A DNA stretch of 64,000 bases from Mesoaciditoga sp. (GTDB taxonomy: Bacteria; Thermotogota; Thermotogae; Mesoaciditogales; Mesoaciditogaceae): positions 1 through 64,000 of the forward strand of contig WGFY01000071.1 of assembly GCA_015491995.1 (NCBI GenBank), written 5' to 3'. Of this stretch, positions 18,495-28,353 are shown in pieces. The notes beneath the pieces are model-generated. The model was not told where the DNA came from. It ran no database searches and was given only the letters and a program-made list of their open reading frames with translations. Made by a program: the position numbers and the translations under genes. Positions within the stretch are counted from its first letter, which is position 1. Each line of letters starts with the position of its first letter.

Positions 18495-21400
18495 GTTGGG
18501 AACAAAACGTAAAAAACGTGGCTCAAAGCTTGAACGTAAAATTGTCGAAAGTCAACCTTTATTCGGCTGGTAGAGAAGAACTGATCGTATGTATTTCTTC
18601 ATTGGTTGACAAAGGCCGAAAGCCCATTGTCATTCTTTTTGATGCAAAACAATCTCGAGAGATATCGAAGATTTTGAATAAATTGAATATCTCCCACGTT
18701 GTTTTGAATGATTTGGATGTTCTTCCCTTTGAAACCTTGGAACCATCAAGAGAAAGTATTTCATCAAGAACGGAAGCCTTAAACGATCTTCTATCAAAGG
18801 AAAAGGTTGTGGTTGCGGATGTGATGTCTATTTTGAAGCGAACCGCACCTCCTTCATCGATGATGGAGAGCCGTATCTTTTCCGTCGGGGGAAAGATCCC
18901 TGAAGGATTTGCCGAATGGTTGGTGAAAAGGGGATACACACGCGTTATGACCGTAAGGAGTGTTGGTGAATTCTCCGTAAGAGGTAATATCATCGACATT
19001 TTTTCTCCCAAATTTGGGGCTGTGAGAGTTGAAACTTTCGACCGAGATATCGAATCGATACGTATTTTCGATCCTGAGACTCAATTAAGTACAACTCAGT
19101 TGAGAGAAGTGAGAATATTACCGTTTTTTGAGTTGCTACGAGAAAAAAAATCAATTGAAATGGCGAAAGAAAGATTGTTGAATTCCGATCATCCTGAGCT
19201 TCTTTCTGAGCCTGCAGAAAGACTGCAAGGAATGGCGGGATTGTTTTGGAAAGATCCTCATTGTGGAATTGATTACGTCGATGAAGACGATTACATGGTG
19301 ATCTACGAAACCGAGAAATGTAAAGAAAAATATGAAGAATATGAACGTGAAATATTTGAACTGTATGACAACTCCTTTCGGCCTTTGTACAAAAAATTTT
19401 CATATGCGCCCTTTGAAAGGTTAAGACATGCCAAAGAGATACACGTTTCGAAAGTGCCTCTTGGTATGCCATTTGATGATTCTTACTCTTTTTCAACGAA
19501 TGTATCCATTCCATCTGTAAGTGAGGGACACACCCCCAACCCTTTTTCTTTCATAAGTAACGAATTTTCAGAAATAAAAATTGGAGATCTCGTCGTCCAT
19601 TCGGATCATGGAATAGGTATATATGAAGGGACACAGATAATAAAGGATTTGGACGGTGAACACGAATATTTAAGAGTACGTTACAGGCATGGAGCGTTGC
19701 TCTACGTTCCCGTAGAAAAATTTGTAAAAATCAACAAATACGTAGGTTCGGCAGAAAGAACCATCTTGTCGGATATAAATGGAAAAGAATGGAGGAAAAC
19801 TAAAGAACGGGTAAAAACTGACATCGAATCAGAAATCAACTCCATGTTAGATCTTTATGCCCGTCGGGAAGAATCACGAGGCTTTTCTTTTTCCCCAAAC
19901 ACCGAACTTGAGGGAATTTTTGCCAAAAGTTTTGAGTATATGGAAACCGTGGATCAATCGAGGGCTCTGGAGGATGTTTTCAACGATATGATCTCGGAAA
20001 AACCAATGGACAGGCTTATATGTGGTGACACTGGTTTTGGGAAAACGGAAGTGGCTTTAAGGGCGGCATTTCGCGCCGTGGTTAACGGAAAACAGGTTGT
20101 CCTTCTTGCACCGACTACCGTTCTTGCCAGACAGCACTACTTGCTTTTTCACTCAAGAATGGATCCTTTTGGAATAAAAGTGATGTTGTTGTCTTCACAA
20201 AGTAACGCATCGGAGAAAAGAAAAGTCCTTGAAGAGATGTCAGATGGTAAAGCTGATGTGATCATTGGAACTCACGCTTTGTTAACTCCTAAACTATCAT
20301 TCAAAGATCTTGGTCTCATAATTGTAGATGAAGAGCAAAGGTTCGGTACTAAACAAAAGGAATTTTTAAAAAAGATGCGCCTTAATGTTGACATATTGAC
20401 ACTTGCTGCAACTCCTATTCCAAGGACGCTTCATATGGCTCTTTCTGGAATAAGAACGATGTCGGTAATACAAACACCTCCAATTGGAAGAACGACACCT
20501 AAAATATACGTCGCAAAGTGGAATGAGAAGATAATTCAAAGTGCTATTCTTAGAGAAATTAGTAGGGGCGGTCAAATTTTCTACGTACACAACAGAGTTG
20601 TGGATCTCAAAAGAATATCCGAAAAGCTTATGGATTTGTTGCCATCCACAAAAATTGCGTACATTCATGGAAGAATGCCAAAAAAATCTTTTATGAAAAC
20701 CATTGACGATTTTTATCAATCTAAAATAGACGTTTTAATTGCGACAAGCGTGGTAGAAAATGGAGTGGATGTTCCAAATGCCAACACCCTGATCATCGAT
20801 GATGTGGAAAGGTATGGCTTAGGTCAACTCTACCAGCTCAAAGGCCGGGTTGGAAGATCTAACAAGAGGGCTTTTGTTTACCTTATGTATTTTAAAGAAC
20901 CTTCACATGATGTTTCTGAAAGACTGAAAGCTCTGACAAAATTTTCAAACCCTGGCAGCGCTATGGAACTCGCACTCAAGGATATGGAAATCAGGGGAGT
21001 TGGTGAAGTGATTGGGCTTCGTCAACATGGTCATATAGATTCTGTTGGACTTTATATGTATCGTGAGATGTTGAAACAAACCATCACAAAACTTAGGAAC
21101 GGAAAAGAGGCTGAAGGTGAGCAAGAAGTTGACATCGAACTCCCTTCTTCAGTTTTGGCTTCCGAGTACGTACCAGATCCGCTGGAAAGGATGAAACTTT
21201 ATCGCCGTTTGGCCAGCTCAAAAAACATAGAAGAGATCAGACACGTGATCGAAGAGATGTTAGATAGATTTGGGCCAATCCCCAATTCTGCAAAGAAACT
21301 TTTAGATCATTCCAAAATCAGAGCATTGGCTTTGAATTTGAATGTTGAAAGCCTCAAAAAACATGGTGAAAATGTGGAGATGATTTTTAGAAGTAGAAAA

Positions 21401-21565
21401 GCTTTGTCGAATTTCACAAGATTTTACAAAGAAGGCTTAACAAATCCCTCTAAAAATGTTATGATCTTGCGCGATGTGATCGTTGAAAACGATCTCGAAA
21501 AATTGTTGAGAATACTGCTGGATTATAAAAACAGCATAGCACCTACAAAGGAAGGAGTGTCTTAA
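18491..21565 (+). CDS. mfd: Transcription-repair coupling factor Mfd
   Basis: 1024 aa; LVVHSDHGIGIYEGTQ RID, GDTGFGKTEVALRAAF, VDEEQRFGTKQKE, TRG domain; GTG start. Confidence 0.97.
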   Translation: MSWEQNVKNVAQSLNVKLSKVNLYSAGREELIVCISSLVDKGRKPIVILFDAKQSREISKILNKLNISHVVLNDLDVLPFETLEPSRESISSRTEALNDLLSKEKVVVADVMSILKRTAPPSSMMESRIFSVGGKIPEGFAEWLVKRGYTRVMTVRSVGEFSVRGNIIDIFSPKFGAVRVETFDRDIESIRIFDPETQLSTTQLREVRILPFFELLREKKSIEMAKERLLNSDHPELLSEPAERLQGMAGLFWKDPHCGIDYVDEDDYMVIYETEKCKEKYEEYEREIFELYDNSFRPLYKKFSYAPFERLRHAKEIHVSKVPLGMPFDDSYSFSTNVSIPSVSEGHTPNPFSFISNEFSEIKIGDLVVHSDHGIGIYEGTQIIKDLDGEHEYLRVRYRHGALLYVPVEKFVKINKYVGSAERTILSDINGKEWRKTKERVKTDIESEINSMLDLYARREESRGFSFSPNTELEGIFAKSFEYMETVDQSRALEDVFNDMISEKPMDRLICGDTGFGKTEVALRAAFRAVVNGKQVVLLAPTTVLARQHYLLFHSRMDPFGIKVMLLSSQSNASEKRKVLEEMSDGKADVIIGTHALLTPKLSFKDLGLIIVDEEQRFGTKQKEFLKKMRLNVDILTLAATPIPRTLHMALSGIRTMSVIQTPPIGRTTPKIYVAKWNEKIIQSAILREISRGGQIFYVHNRVVDLKRISEKLMDLLPSTKIAYIHGRMPKKSFMKTIDDFYQSKIDVLIATSVVENGVDVPNANTLIIDDVERYGLGQLYQLKGRVGRSNKRAFVYLMYFKEPSHDVSERLKALTKFSNPGSAMELALKDMEIRGVGEVIGLRQHGHIDSVGLYMYREMLKQTITKLRNGKEAEGEQEVDIELPSSVLASEYVPDPLERMKLYRRLASSKNIEEIRHVIEEMLDRFGPIPNSAKKLLDHSKIRALALNLNVESLKKHGENVEMIFRSRKALSNFTRFYKEGLTNPSKNVMILRDVIVENDLEKLLRILLDYKNSIAPTKEGVS

Positions 21566-21569
21566 AAGT

Positions 21570-23573
21570 ATGAATTGGATGCAAAAGATGAGAAAACACG
21601 CTCTTCTTGTCGTCTGGATAATCGTTATCACATTTGTGGTGGGAATCGCAGGGTGGTCAGTTGCCGCGTATATGGGAGGTTCTCGTCCTCAAAGCGCCGA
21701 ATACAAACCTTCCCCAAGTCAGGCTATTGCCTTAGTCACGAAAGATGGTACCCCACTTTCTTACAAGTACTGGGTAATGCCAAATGAGCTTCAAAATTAC
21801 ATGCAAAATATCATTTCCAATTACAAGAATTATTACGGGAAAACGCCTGATTCCTTGTTTGAAGAACCTAAAATGCAGGTGGATGCGATCAAACAGTTGG
21901 TCGATCAAAAAGTCGTGAATTACTTTGCCAATACAAGTAATATAAGCGTTGAGAATAGCGAAGTGGATTCACAGTTAAAATCGATCGTTGCTAAATACAC
22001 GTCGAACCCTCAAACTAAAAAATACATAATTAAACAATACGGCTCCATAAAGAATTTTGAAAACAAAATCAGGCCTAACGTAAAGCAAAATCTTGTAACC
22101 CAAAAAGTCATGCCGTTGGTGGCGAATGTAACTGCAAATGATGTGAAATCTTATTATGAATCCCATAAAAGTGGTATTGAAGACAAATACGATGAAGTCA
22201 AAGCATCACACATTCTGGTTTCAAGTCGGGCTACGGCTGATAAAGTTTTAAAGCTTATCAAGTTGAAGAAGATCACTTTTTCTGAGGGGGCAAAGGAATA
22301 CTCGAAAGATACCGGGAGTGCTGCAAAGGGTGGAGAGCTTGGATGGTTCACAAAAACTCAAATGGTTCCACAGTTTAGCAGCGCGGCTTTTAACGCTACG
22401 CCAGGGGAAATCGTTGGACCAATCCAAACACAATACGGTTGGCATCTAATAAAAGTTGAAGGTAAAAAGATGTTTGATAATTTCAACGCTGTAAAGTCTT
22501 CGACAACCGTTTACAACGATTTATCCAACCAAGTTAAAAATGAGAAATTTTTCAATTGGCTCAAGAAATACAAAAAAGAAGAAAAGATCTCTTACCGAAT
22601 TCAAGGTCAAGTGTTGCCGTATGTTAGAGAGTTTTATTCTATACCGGCAACGAACATGGCAAAGATAAAAGAATTCATAAGCGATCTCGGTTCATATGTT
22701 TACCCAACAAAAGGCGCGACGGTGAACATATCGATAGACCCAAGACTGCTTGCACTGTATGAAACCGCACTGGAGTCGTATCAGAAAGACTTACAATCTC
22801 AAGGCTCAGCACTCGAAAGCTACCATTACAGTGTTGGAACGCTTTCTGCCACTTACTTGGAGATTCCCGCAACGGTTTTGCAAAAGAAATTGGAAAATGT
22901 AAGCAAAGAAATGAATAAAGCCACTGGTACATCTTTCTCCAAATTGTTTAACGAAAAGTTGGACATTCAAAAAGTGCTAAATTACGATAAATCAAAAGAA
23001 GAGTTAAAAAAACAAGGGTACAAAAATAATGAGGAAATTAAAAAAGCATACAAAGATTATCAAAAGAAAATGGATGATTTGTCTATAAAAACAAAAGAAG
23101 TTCTCGAAGCACTTTACAAAGTTGCCCCATACTCATCCGAGCTTGTAACCAAACTTTACAGGTTAGATCCAGGCAACAAAAAGGTTGCGCTTCAGTATTT
23201 CCAAAATGAGTACAAGCTCATAGAACCTATAATCTCTAACAAACAGACGCTTCAGACGTACTCATCTAAGATAACGCCTTACCTCGGATATATAAAGAGT
23301 GGTTTGGAAAGCTTAGCCTATTTGGGGAATGCCACAAATATAAAAGTTGGGGCGTTGGTCACACTGATCAGTATGAACGAAAAGATGAAGAATTTTAAAG
23401 AAGAACTGGGATATTTGGAACAGTTGAAAAAAATAAATCCAAAGTATCCTGGAGTGGATCAGACGATAAAACAGATCAAAGACGCACTTTCCGCAAGCTC
23501 GACTCAGACAGTCAAAGCCACACAGTCCCAAGCTACGCCGGTGTTGAAAATTCCAACTTCATCTGGCAAATGA
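21570..23573 (+). CDS. SurA/PpiC-type peptidyl-prolyl isomerase, membrane-anchored
   Basis: N-terminal TM; parvulin segment VKASHILVSSRATADKV...GGELGWFTKTQMVPQFSSAAF...QTQYGWHLIKVEG. Confidence 0.9.
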   Translation: MNWMQKMRKHALLVVWIIVITFVVGIAGWSVAAYMGGSRPQSAEYKPSPSQAIALVTKDGTPLSYKYWVMPNELQNYMQNIISNYKNYYGKTPDSLFEEPKMQVDAIKQLVDQKVVNYFANTSNISVENSEVDSQLKSIVAKYTSNPQTKKYIIKQYGSIKNFENKIRPNVKQNLVTQKVMPLVANVTANDVKSYYESHKSGIEDKYDEVKASHILVSSRATADKVLKLIKLKKITFSEGAKEYSKDTGSAAKGGELGWFTKTQMVPQFSSAAFNATPGEIVGPIQTQYGWHLIKVEGKKMFDNFNAVKSSTTVYNDLSNQVKNEKFFNWLKKYKKEEKISYRIQGQVLPYVREFYSIPATNMAKIKEFISDLGSYVYPTKGATVNISIDPRLLALYETALESYQKDLQSQGSALESYHYSVGTLSATYLEIPATVLQKKLENVSKEMNKATGTSFSKLFNEKLDIQKVLNYDKSKEELKKQGYKNNEEIKKAYKDYQKKMDDLSIKTKEVLEALYKVAPYSSELVTKLYRLDPGNKKVALQYFQNEYKLIEPIISNKQTLQTYSSKITPYLGYIKSGLESLAYLGNATNIKVGALVTLISMNEKMKNFKEELGYLEQLKKINPKYPGVDQTIKQIKDALSASSTQTVKATQSQATPVLKIPTSSGK

Positions 23574-23596
23574 CGACAAAAACAGAAAAGATTTTC

Positions 23597-23627
23597 AAAG
23601 GCTCCCTTAAGGGAGCCTTTGATTTTG
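23597..23627 (+). terminator. Rho-independent-like terminator after the PpiC gene
   Basis: AAAGGCTCCC-TTAA-GGGAGCCTTT perfect stem followed by GATTTTG. Confidence 0.8.
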
Positions 23628-23665
23628 GGAAGTTCGTGACGAAAAAACTACAGATCTGGGTAGTT

Positions 23666-24778
23666 TTAATTTTTCAAAGGTTTTTCAGTGATCCAGTAAA
23701 CGATGGATGCTGATAGCGCTAAAACTCCGAAAAACAGATAGGCGTTGCCAACTCCAAAAGTGTTTGACAGCCATCCACCGAATATAGATCCGAATATCAC
23801 CGAAAATCCGCTGGTGGTCATCCAAAAAATCGCGTGAGCATCAGATCTTCGAGAAGGGGCTATTGTGAAATTCACATAATGTAAGATAACGTAATAAATG
23901 GTGATCCAATTGAAGAATTCCAAAGTTTGAACGACTATTACGATGAATGGATTCGTGAATGCCCAGGTTAAAATCCATCGGATTCCAAACAGGAATGAAG
24001 CTGCTACAAGCACGTGTTTGATCCCTAAAAATTTCAAAATTCGATCGGCGAAAAAGAGAAATGGTATTTCAACAAGCGCTTGGATGGCTATGGCAACACC
24101 GGCAAATGATACAGGGTATCCTCTGGATTTCATCAGAATTGGTAAAAAATAGAGCCCAAACATATTCGAAGAAAGTACCAAAATATCCAAAACGAGCATT
24201 CTATAGAAGGCACTCGGAAATCCCTTAAAAGAGAAACGAAGTTTTTTTCCGATGTTGTATCCTTTTGTCGCTGGTACAAAAAGTGAAGATATTCCTATGA
24301 ATGCGAATGAAAGTGAACCAATTGCAAAAAAGTAAAGATCGTTTTTCACATATCCGATTATCATCATCACAATCGAAAATCCTATCGAGCCCATCATTCG
24401 GGCCCTTCCAAAGGAAAAATTGAACTCCTTTGAATATTTGAACGAAATCGATTCCGCCACTGGAACTATTGAAGTCCATAAAAAGCCAACAGTGAAGCTC
24501 ATCAAGAGAAGTAACCAGAATGTTTTGAATACAAAAATTTCCCAAATCAAAATGGCACTTATGAATGAGAGAAAGGTAAGAACCCTGTTTTTGATTTTTT
24601 TGTCTGCAACGTTCATCCAAAATGGATTCGACAAGAGTAAGATGATCGCTGAACTGCTGCCAAGAAGGCCGTTTTGAAAGTCAGAAAAATGAAGTTGATG
24701 AAAATAGCTTCCGATAAATGTGAAGAACGCCATAGGTATGTAAATGGAAAATTCTAAAAGATAAAATCTCCAACGCAT
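23666..24778 (-). CDS. MFS transporter (MFS_1-like sugar/nucleoside type)
   Basis: about 370 aa polytopic; start at ATG 24778 (MRWRFYLLEFSIYIPMAFFTFIGSYFHQ) behind GAGGTAAC SD. Confidence 0.8.
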   Translation of the reverse strand: MRWRFYLLEFSIYIPMAFFTFIGSYFHQLHFSDFQNGLLGSSSAIILLLSNPFWMNVADKKIKNRVLTFLSFISAILIWEIFVFKTFWLLLLMSFTVGFLWTSIVPVAESISFKYSKEFNFSFGRARMMGSIGFSIVMMIIGYVKNDLYFFAIGSLSFAFIGISSLFVPATKGYNIGKKLRFSFKGFPSAFYRMLVLDILVLSSNMFGLYFLPILMKSRGYPVSFAGVAIAIQALVEIPFLFFADRILKFLGIKHVLVAASFLFGIRWILTWAFTNPFIVIVVQTLEFFNWITIYYVILHYVNFTIAPSRRSDAHAIFWMTTSGFSVIFGSIFGGWLSNTFGVGNAYLFFGVLALSASIVYWITEKPLKN

Positions 24779-24799
24779 GTTACCTCCTCTTTGTTGAAA

Positions 24800-25133
24800 A
24801 AGGAATGGAGCTGTAAGCCGGATTCTGTCTTGAATGGTCATCTATCTAGAAAATGCGTTTCCGCATTTCTCAAGCGACCTACCAGAGGGATTGGCGGGCC
24901 ACCTAATATCCCCTCGATTTGGTCTTGCTTCAAGTGGGGGTTGCCAGACCAAATGATCTCTCATTCGTCGGTGAGCTCTTACCTCGCCTTTCCATCCTTG
25001 CCCCTAAGGGCGGTTTTCGTTTCTATGACCCTTCCCAAGGATCGCTCCTTCCGGGTGTTACCCGGCACCCTGCCCTGTGAAGTCCGGACTTTCCTCGGTT
25101 TCATCAACCGCGACCATCCGCCCCATTCCCTTG
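24800..25133 (-). ncRNA. rnpB: RNase P RNA (bacterial class A)
   Basis: Minus strand: 5' GGGAATGGGG...GAGGAAAGTCCGGACTTC and 3' ACAGAATCCGGCTTACAGCTCCATTCC; ends pair as P1 (GGAATGG/CCATTCC). Confidence 0.95.
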
Positions 25134-25140
25134 ACAAAGT

Positions 25141-25911
25141 TCAATTTTCGGAGTTAAAAAACGGATGATCCTTAAGAGTTTTCATGAATTTTGAATCGGT
25201 GTAAAAAATCGTTATAGGTGTAACTGAAACATATCCATTTTCTACAGCATAATAATCGGCATCTTCCCCTGGATCGTCTTCTATTATTTCCCCTAACATC
25301 CAGTAATAGGTATTTCCAAATGGATCTTTGCGCGCCTCAAAAAAATCTTGAAATCTTCTTTTGGATTGACGCGTCAACTTATATCCTTTTATCTCGTCAT
25401 AAGAAGTGGGTGGAACGTTCACATTTAAAGCCGAGAATTTAGGAAAATTTTCTAAATCCATTTTTTTTACAAGCTCAAGGGTTATCTTGGCAGCAGATGA
25501 AAAATTTGGCTGTGAATTGGAACAACTCGATATCGCTATAGAGGGTATTTCTAACATGGCCCCTTCCAAGGCTCCGGATACCGTTCCGGAATACATCACA
25601 TCTGTACCAAGATTTGCACCTTTGTTTATTCCACTGAGTACAAGATCCACCTTTTTGTTTTTCAAAATAGCTTGCACTCCCAGTTTAACACAATCTGCTG
25701 GTGTTCCATTAACCGCGTATCCAAAAAATTCGTCTCCAAATTTAACATCTTTAGCCCAAAGTGGGTTTCTGATCGTTATGGCATGACCGGTTGCGCTTCT
25801 TTCAACATCTGGCGCCACGACATGAACTTCGGCTATCTTCGACATCTCCCTCGCCAAGATCGCTATGCCTTCGGCCATTATGCCATCATCGTTCGTTATG
25901 AGCACTCTCAT
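25141..25911 (-). CDS. surE: 5'/3'-nucleotidase SurE
   Basis: MRVLITNDDGIMAEGIAILA, VVAPDVERSATGHAIT, LVLSGINKGANLGTDVMYSGTVSGALEGA; start corrected to ATG 25911. Confidence 0.96.
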   Translation of the reverse strand: MRVLITNDDGIMAEGIAILAREMSKIAEVHVVAPDVERSATGHAITIRNPLWAKDVKFGDEFFGYAVNGTPADCVKLGVQAILKNKKVDLVLSGINKGANLGTDVMYSGTVSGALEGAMLEIPSIAISSCSNSQPNFSSAAKITLELVKKMDLENFPKFSALNVNVPPTSYDEIKGYKLTRQSKRRFQDFFEARKDPFGNTYYWMLGEIIEDDPGEDADYYAVENGYVSVTPITIFYTDSKFMKTLKDHPFFNSEN

Positions 25912-25956
25912 ATTTTCATCCCCAATCATCTTACAAGTCCACCATTTTACAACAAT

Positions 25957-25982
25957 CCCCTGCTCTTTGTAAAGAGCAGGGG
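25957..25982 (-). terminator. Strong stem-loop between tRNA-Arg and surE (attenuator/terminator-like)
   Basis: CCCCTGCTCTTT-GT-AAAGAGCAGGGG perfect inverted repeat; only a weak T-rich tract (ATTGTTGT) follows on the minus strand. Confidence 0.6.
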
Positions 25983-25994
25983 ATAAACCCGCTA

Positions 25995-26071
25995 TGGCGC
26001 GCCTGGCAGGATTCGAACCCGCAACCCTCGGATCCGAAGTCCGATGCTCTATCCAGTTGAGCCACAGGCGC
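25995..26071 (-). tRNA. tRNA-Arg(TCG)
   Basis: Minus-strand cloverleaf GCGCCTG...TCGGA CTTCGGA TCCGA...TTCGAAT...CAGGCGC GCCA (CCA encoded). Confidence 0.95.
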
Positions 26072-26074
26072 ATC

Positions 26075-26150
26075 TGGGGTGGCTGGCGGGGCTTGAACCC
26101 GCGACATTCGGATCCACAGTCCGACGCTCTACCAGTTGAGCTACAGCCAC
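26075..26150 (-). tRNA. tRNA-His(GTG)
   Basis: Minus-strand GTGGCTG...TCGGA CTGTGGA TCCGA...TTCAAGC...CAGCCACCCCA; upstream base at 26151 supplies G-1. Confidence 0.95.
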
Positions 26151-26161
26151 CACGCTGATGC

Positions 26162-26238
<77 letters not shown>

Positions 26239-26253
26239 CCTTCAACATGTTGA

Positions 26254-26282
26254 ATTATATCAACAAAGTCAGGTGTTGTCAA
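26254..26282 (-). promoter_or_regulatory. Near-perfect sigma70-type promoter for the tRNA/surE/rnpB array
   Basis: Minus strand TTGACA (26282-26277), exactly 17 nt spacer, TATAAT (26259-26254). Confidence 0.85.
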
Positions 26283-26373
26283 CTGTGATACATGCAAATT
26301 GCATTGCAAAATCCAAATCGCTTCGGTAAAGAATACCAAAATTATGTTATCATTACCAAGAGGGAAGTGAAAA

Positions 26374-27531
26374 ATGATATCGAAAAATTTAAAACTGTAC
26401 TCTTACACCGCATTTTTTTCGTTTGGATTTTTCGTAATGATCCTTCCAAGTGCCTTTCCAAGAGTGCTTTCGGATTTTTCTCTAAACTATTTGCATGGAG
26501 GCTATCTTTTGTCTCTTGGTACTTTAGGCTACATTGCAGGATCTCTTGCATGCGCGCTATTTGCTCACAAAGTGGGCCTCAGGTTCATCGCGATTTTGGG
26601 ACCTTTTTTTCTGATCGTCGGATCTCTTGGGTATGCGTTTAGCAAAGGGTTTTTAGAAGTTGTAGTGGCAGCTTTTACGACTAACATCGGAGCCGGTATG
26701 ATAGAAGTTGGAGTAGGATCCTTGATTGGGGATATGGCTAAAGAAAAAGCTTCGAGTTCGCTCAACCTTGTCAACTCGCTTTTTGCATTGGGAGCACTTT
26801 CAAGCCCCTTTGTCGTCTCGCTTTTTATGAGAGAAAATTTTGGATGGCGCGGAGTCTTTTTTGTAGAAGCTTTAATAGTGGTGTTTGCTCTTGTTTTCGC
26901 TTTTCGCATTGAGGTGCCGGATTTTGTTCCAAAAAAGGAATCACATTTCAAATTGTTCTTCAAACCTTCAATCATGTTGATAGATATCCTTATAATGGTG
27001 TACGTTGGATATGAAGTTGGCTATTCCGCCTGGATCAGCACGTTTTTGGTTCATGTTCACGGTATGAGCGTGGCGTTGGCAGCCGCAAGTTCATCAGTTT
27101 TTTGGATTGGAATGTTTTTCGGAAGGTATATGGCAAGTTTTGTAAGGATCGAAGATGAAAAATGGATTTTCATGATATCCATGTCTTCTCTCATATCCGT
27201 CTTGGCCTTTATGTTTTCGACCAATTTATACCTTACCGTGATTTTCATCTTTTTGAGCGGATTGTCTTTTGCAAGTACATATCCAACCATTCAGGCTATG
27301 TTGACCAAGCGTGTAAAAGGAAAGATTGGGAATCTTATGGGTGTGTTTGTGTTTTTCGTTGGAATAGGCGCGGTCATTTCCCAATGGTTGATTGGAAAGG
27401 TGGCAAATTCATCTGGTGTTTTCATCGGATTTGCCGTTGTGCCAACGCTCATCGTCTTAGAAATACTGTTATCACTTATCTTTTACAAAACCAACTTTCG
27501 AACGATAGATGTGAAGCAAGAACACTTCTGA
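26374..27531 (+). CDS. MFS transporter
   Basis: 385 aa, about 12 hydrophobic segments, MFS-type repeats (GYIAGSLACALFAHKVGLR; FFGRYMASF). Confidence 0.85.
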   Translation: MISKNLKLYSYTAFFSFGFFVMILPSAFPRVLSDFSLNYLHGGYLLSLGTLGYIAGSLACALFAHKVGLRFIAILGPFFLIVGSLGYAFSKGFLEVVVAAFTTNIGAGMIEVGVGSLIGDMAKEKASSSLNLVNSLFALGALSSPFVVSLFMRENFGWRGVFFVEALIVVFALVFAFRIEVPDFVPKKESHFKLFFKPSIMLIDILIMVYVGYEVGYSAWISTFLVHVHGMSVALAAASSSVFWIGMFFGRYMASFVRIEDEKWIFMISMSSLISVLAFMFSTNLYLTVIFIFLSGLSFASTYPTIQAMLTKRVKGKIGNLMGVFVFFVGIGAVISQWLIGKVANSSGVFIGFAVVPTLIVLEILLSLIFYKTNFRTIDVKQEHF

Positions 27532-27547
27532 GTGGGGAGGATTTAAA

Positions 27548-28342
27548 ATGCGCAAAAAAGATGTTGAGAATTTCAAAAAAGAGCGTGATTATTTGAACGA
27601 CATGGTGATGAAATATGCAAAAACGAACATCAAGAGATTTTACAATCTTGATTCGAGCGTTTACAAGGGCGGTACCCTTTCAAAAAAAACAAAAGAACTG
27701 TTAGGGCTGGTATCCTCACTTGTCTTAAGGTGTGACGATTGCGTGGAATATCACCTGATCACTTCTCATGAAGAGAACGCCAGCGATAGCGAAATAGAAG
27801 AAGCACTTTCCATAGGGCTTGTGGTTGGAGGTTCTATCGTGATCCCTCACCTAAGAAGAGCCTTTGAAATATGGGACGAATTGAGGTGTAAAGATTTCGA
27901 TTCACTTTTAAAGAAGATAGAAGCTGTGGTAAAAAAACCATCTAAAAGAGACGAAAAATTGCAATTCATATGCGGACTTTTGAGTGGAAAAATTGAACAT
28001 TACGATTGGGTCGGATTCTACATCTCAAACAATTCTAAAAGAGAACTCGTTTTGGGCCCGTTCGTCGGAGAAAAAACCGAACATGTAAAGATAAAATTCG
28101 GTGAAGGTATATGTGGACAAGCCGCAGAAAGACAAAAACTTTTTATCGTTCAAGATGTTTCCGAAGAAAAGAATTACCTTTCTTGCAGTCCTAAAGTAAG
28201 ATCGGAGATTGTGATGCCGATATTAAAGAATGATAAGATCGTTGGAGAGCTGGATATAGATTCTCACGAAATGAATACTTTTACAAGCAAAGATAAGGAT
28301 TTTCTTGAAAGAATTTGTAAAATGGTGGTTAAGATTTTTTAA
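27548..28342 (+). CDS. AhpD/carboxymuconolactone-decarboxylase-like domain fused to fRMsr-type GAF domain
   Basis: N-terminal LRCDDCVEYHLITSH (CxxCxxxH); C-terminal DWVGFYI..LVLGPFVG..GEGICGQAAE..YLSCSPKVRSEIVMPILKNDKIVGELDIDS. Confidence 0.85.
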   Translation: MRKKDVENFKKERDYLNDMVMKYAKTNIKRFYNLDSSVYKGGTLSKKTKELLGLVSSLVLRCDDCVEYHLITSHEENASDSEIEEALSIGLVVGGSIVIPHLRRAFEIWDELRCKDFDSLLKKIEAVVKKPSKRDEKLQFICGLLSGKIEHYDWVGFYISNNSKRELVLGPFVGEKTEHVKIKFGEGICGQAAERQKLFIVQDVSEEKNYLSCSPKVRSEIVMPILKNDKIVGELDIDSHEMNTFTSKDKDFLERICKMVVKIF

Positions 28343-28353
28343 GGGAGTTGAAC

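Noticed and set aside
24791-25168. 125 aa plus-strand ORF
   Set aside because: It is the antisense of rnpB; RNase P consensus elements and P1 pairing on the minus strand explain the region.
25912-26073. 54 aa N-terminal extension of the surE ORF
   Set aside because: It translates tRNA-Arg and the stem-loop; SurE begins at MRVLITNDDG (25911).
26290-26320. TGCAAATTGCATTGCA inverted repeat upstream of the MFS gene, considered as an operator
   Set aside because: Short, AT-rich and single occurrence in the window; no matching regulator nearby, so not reported as a site.
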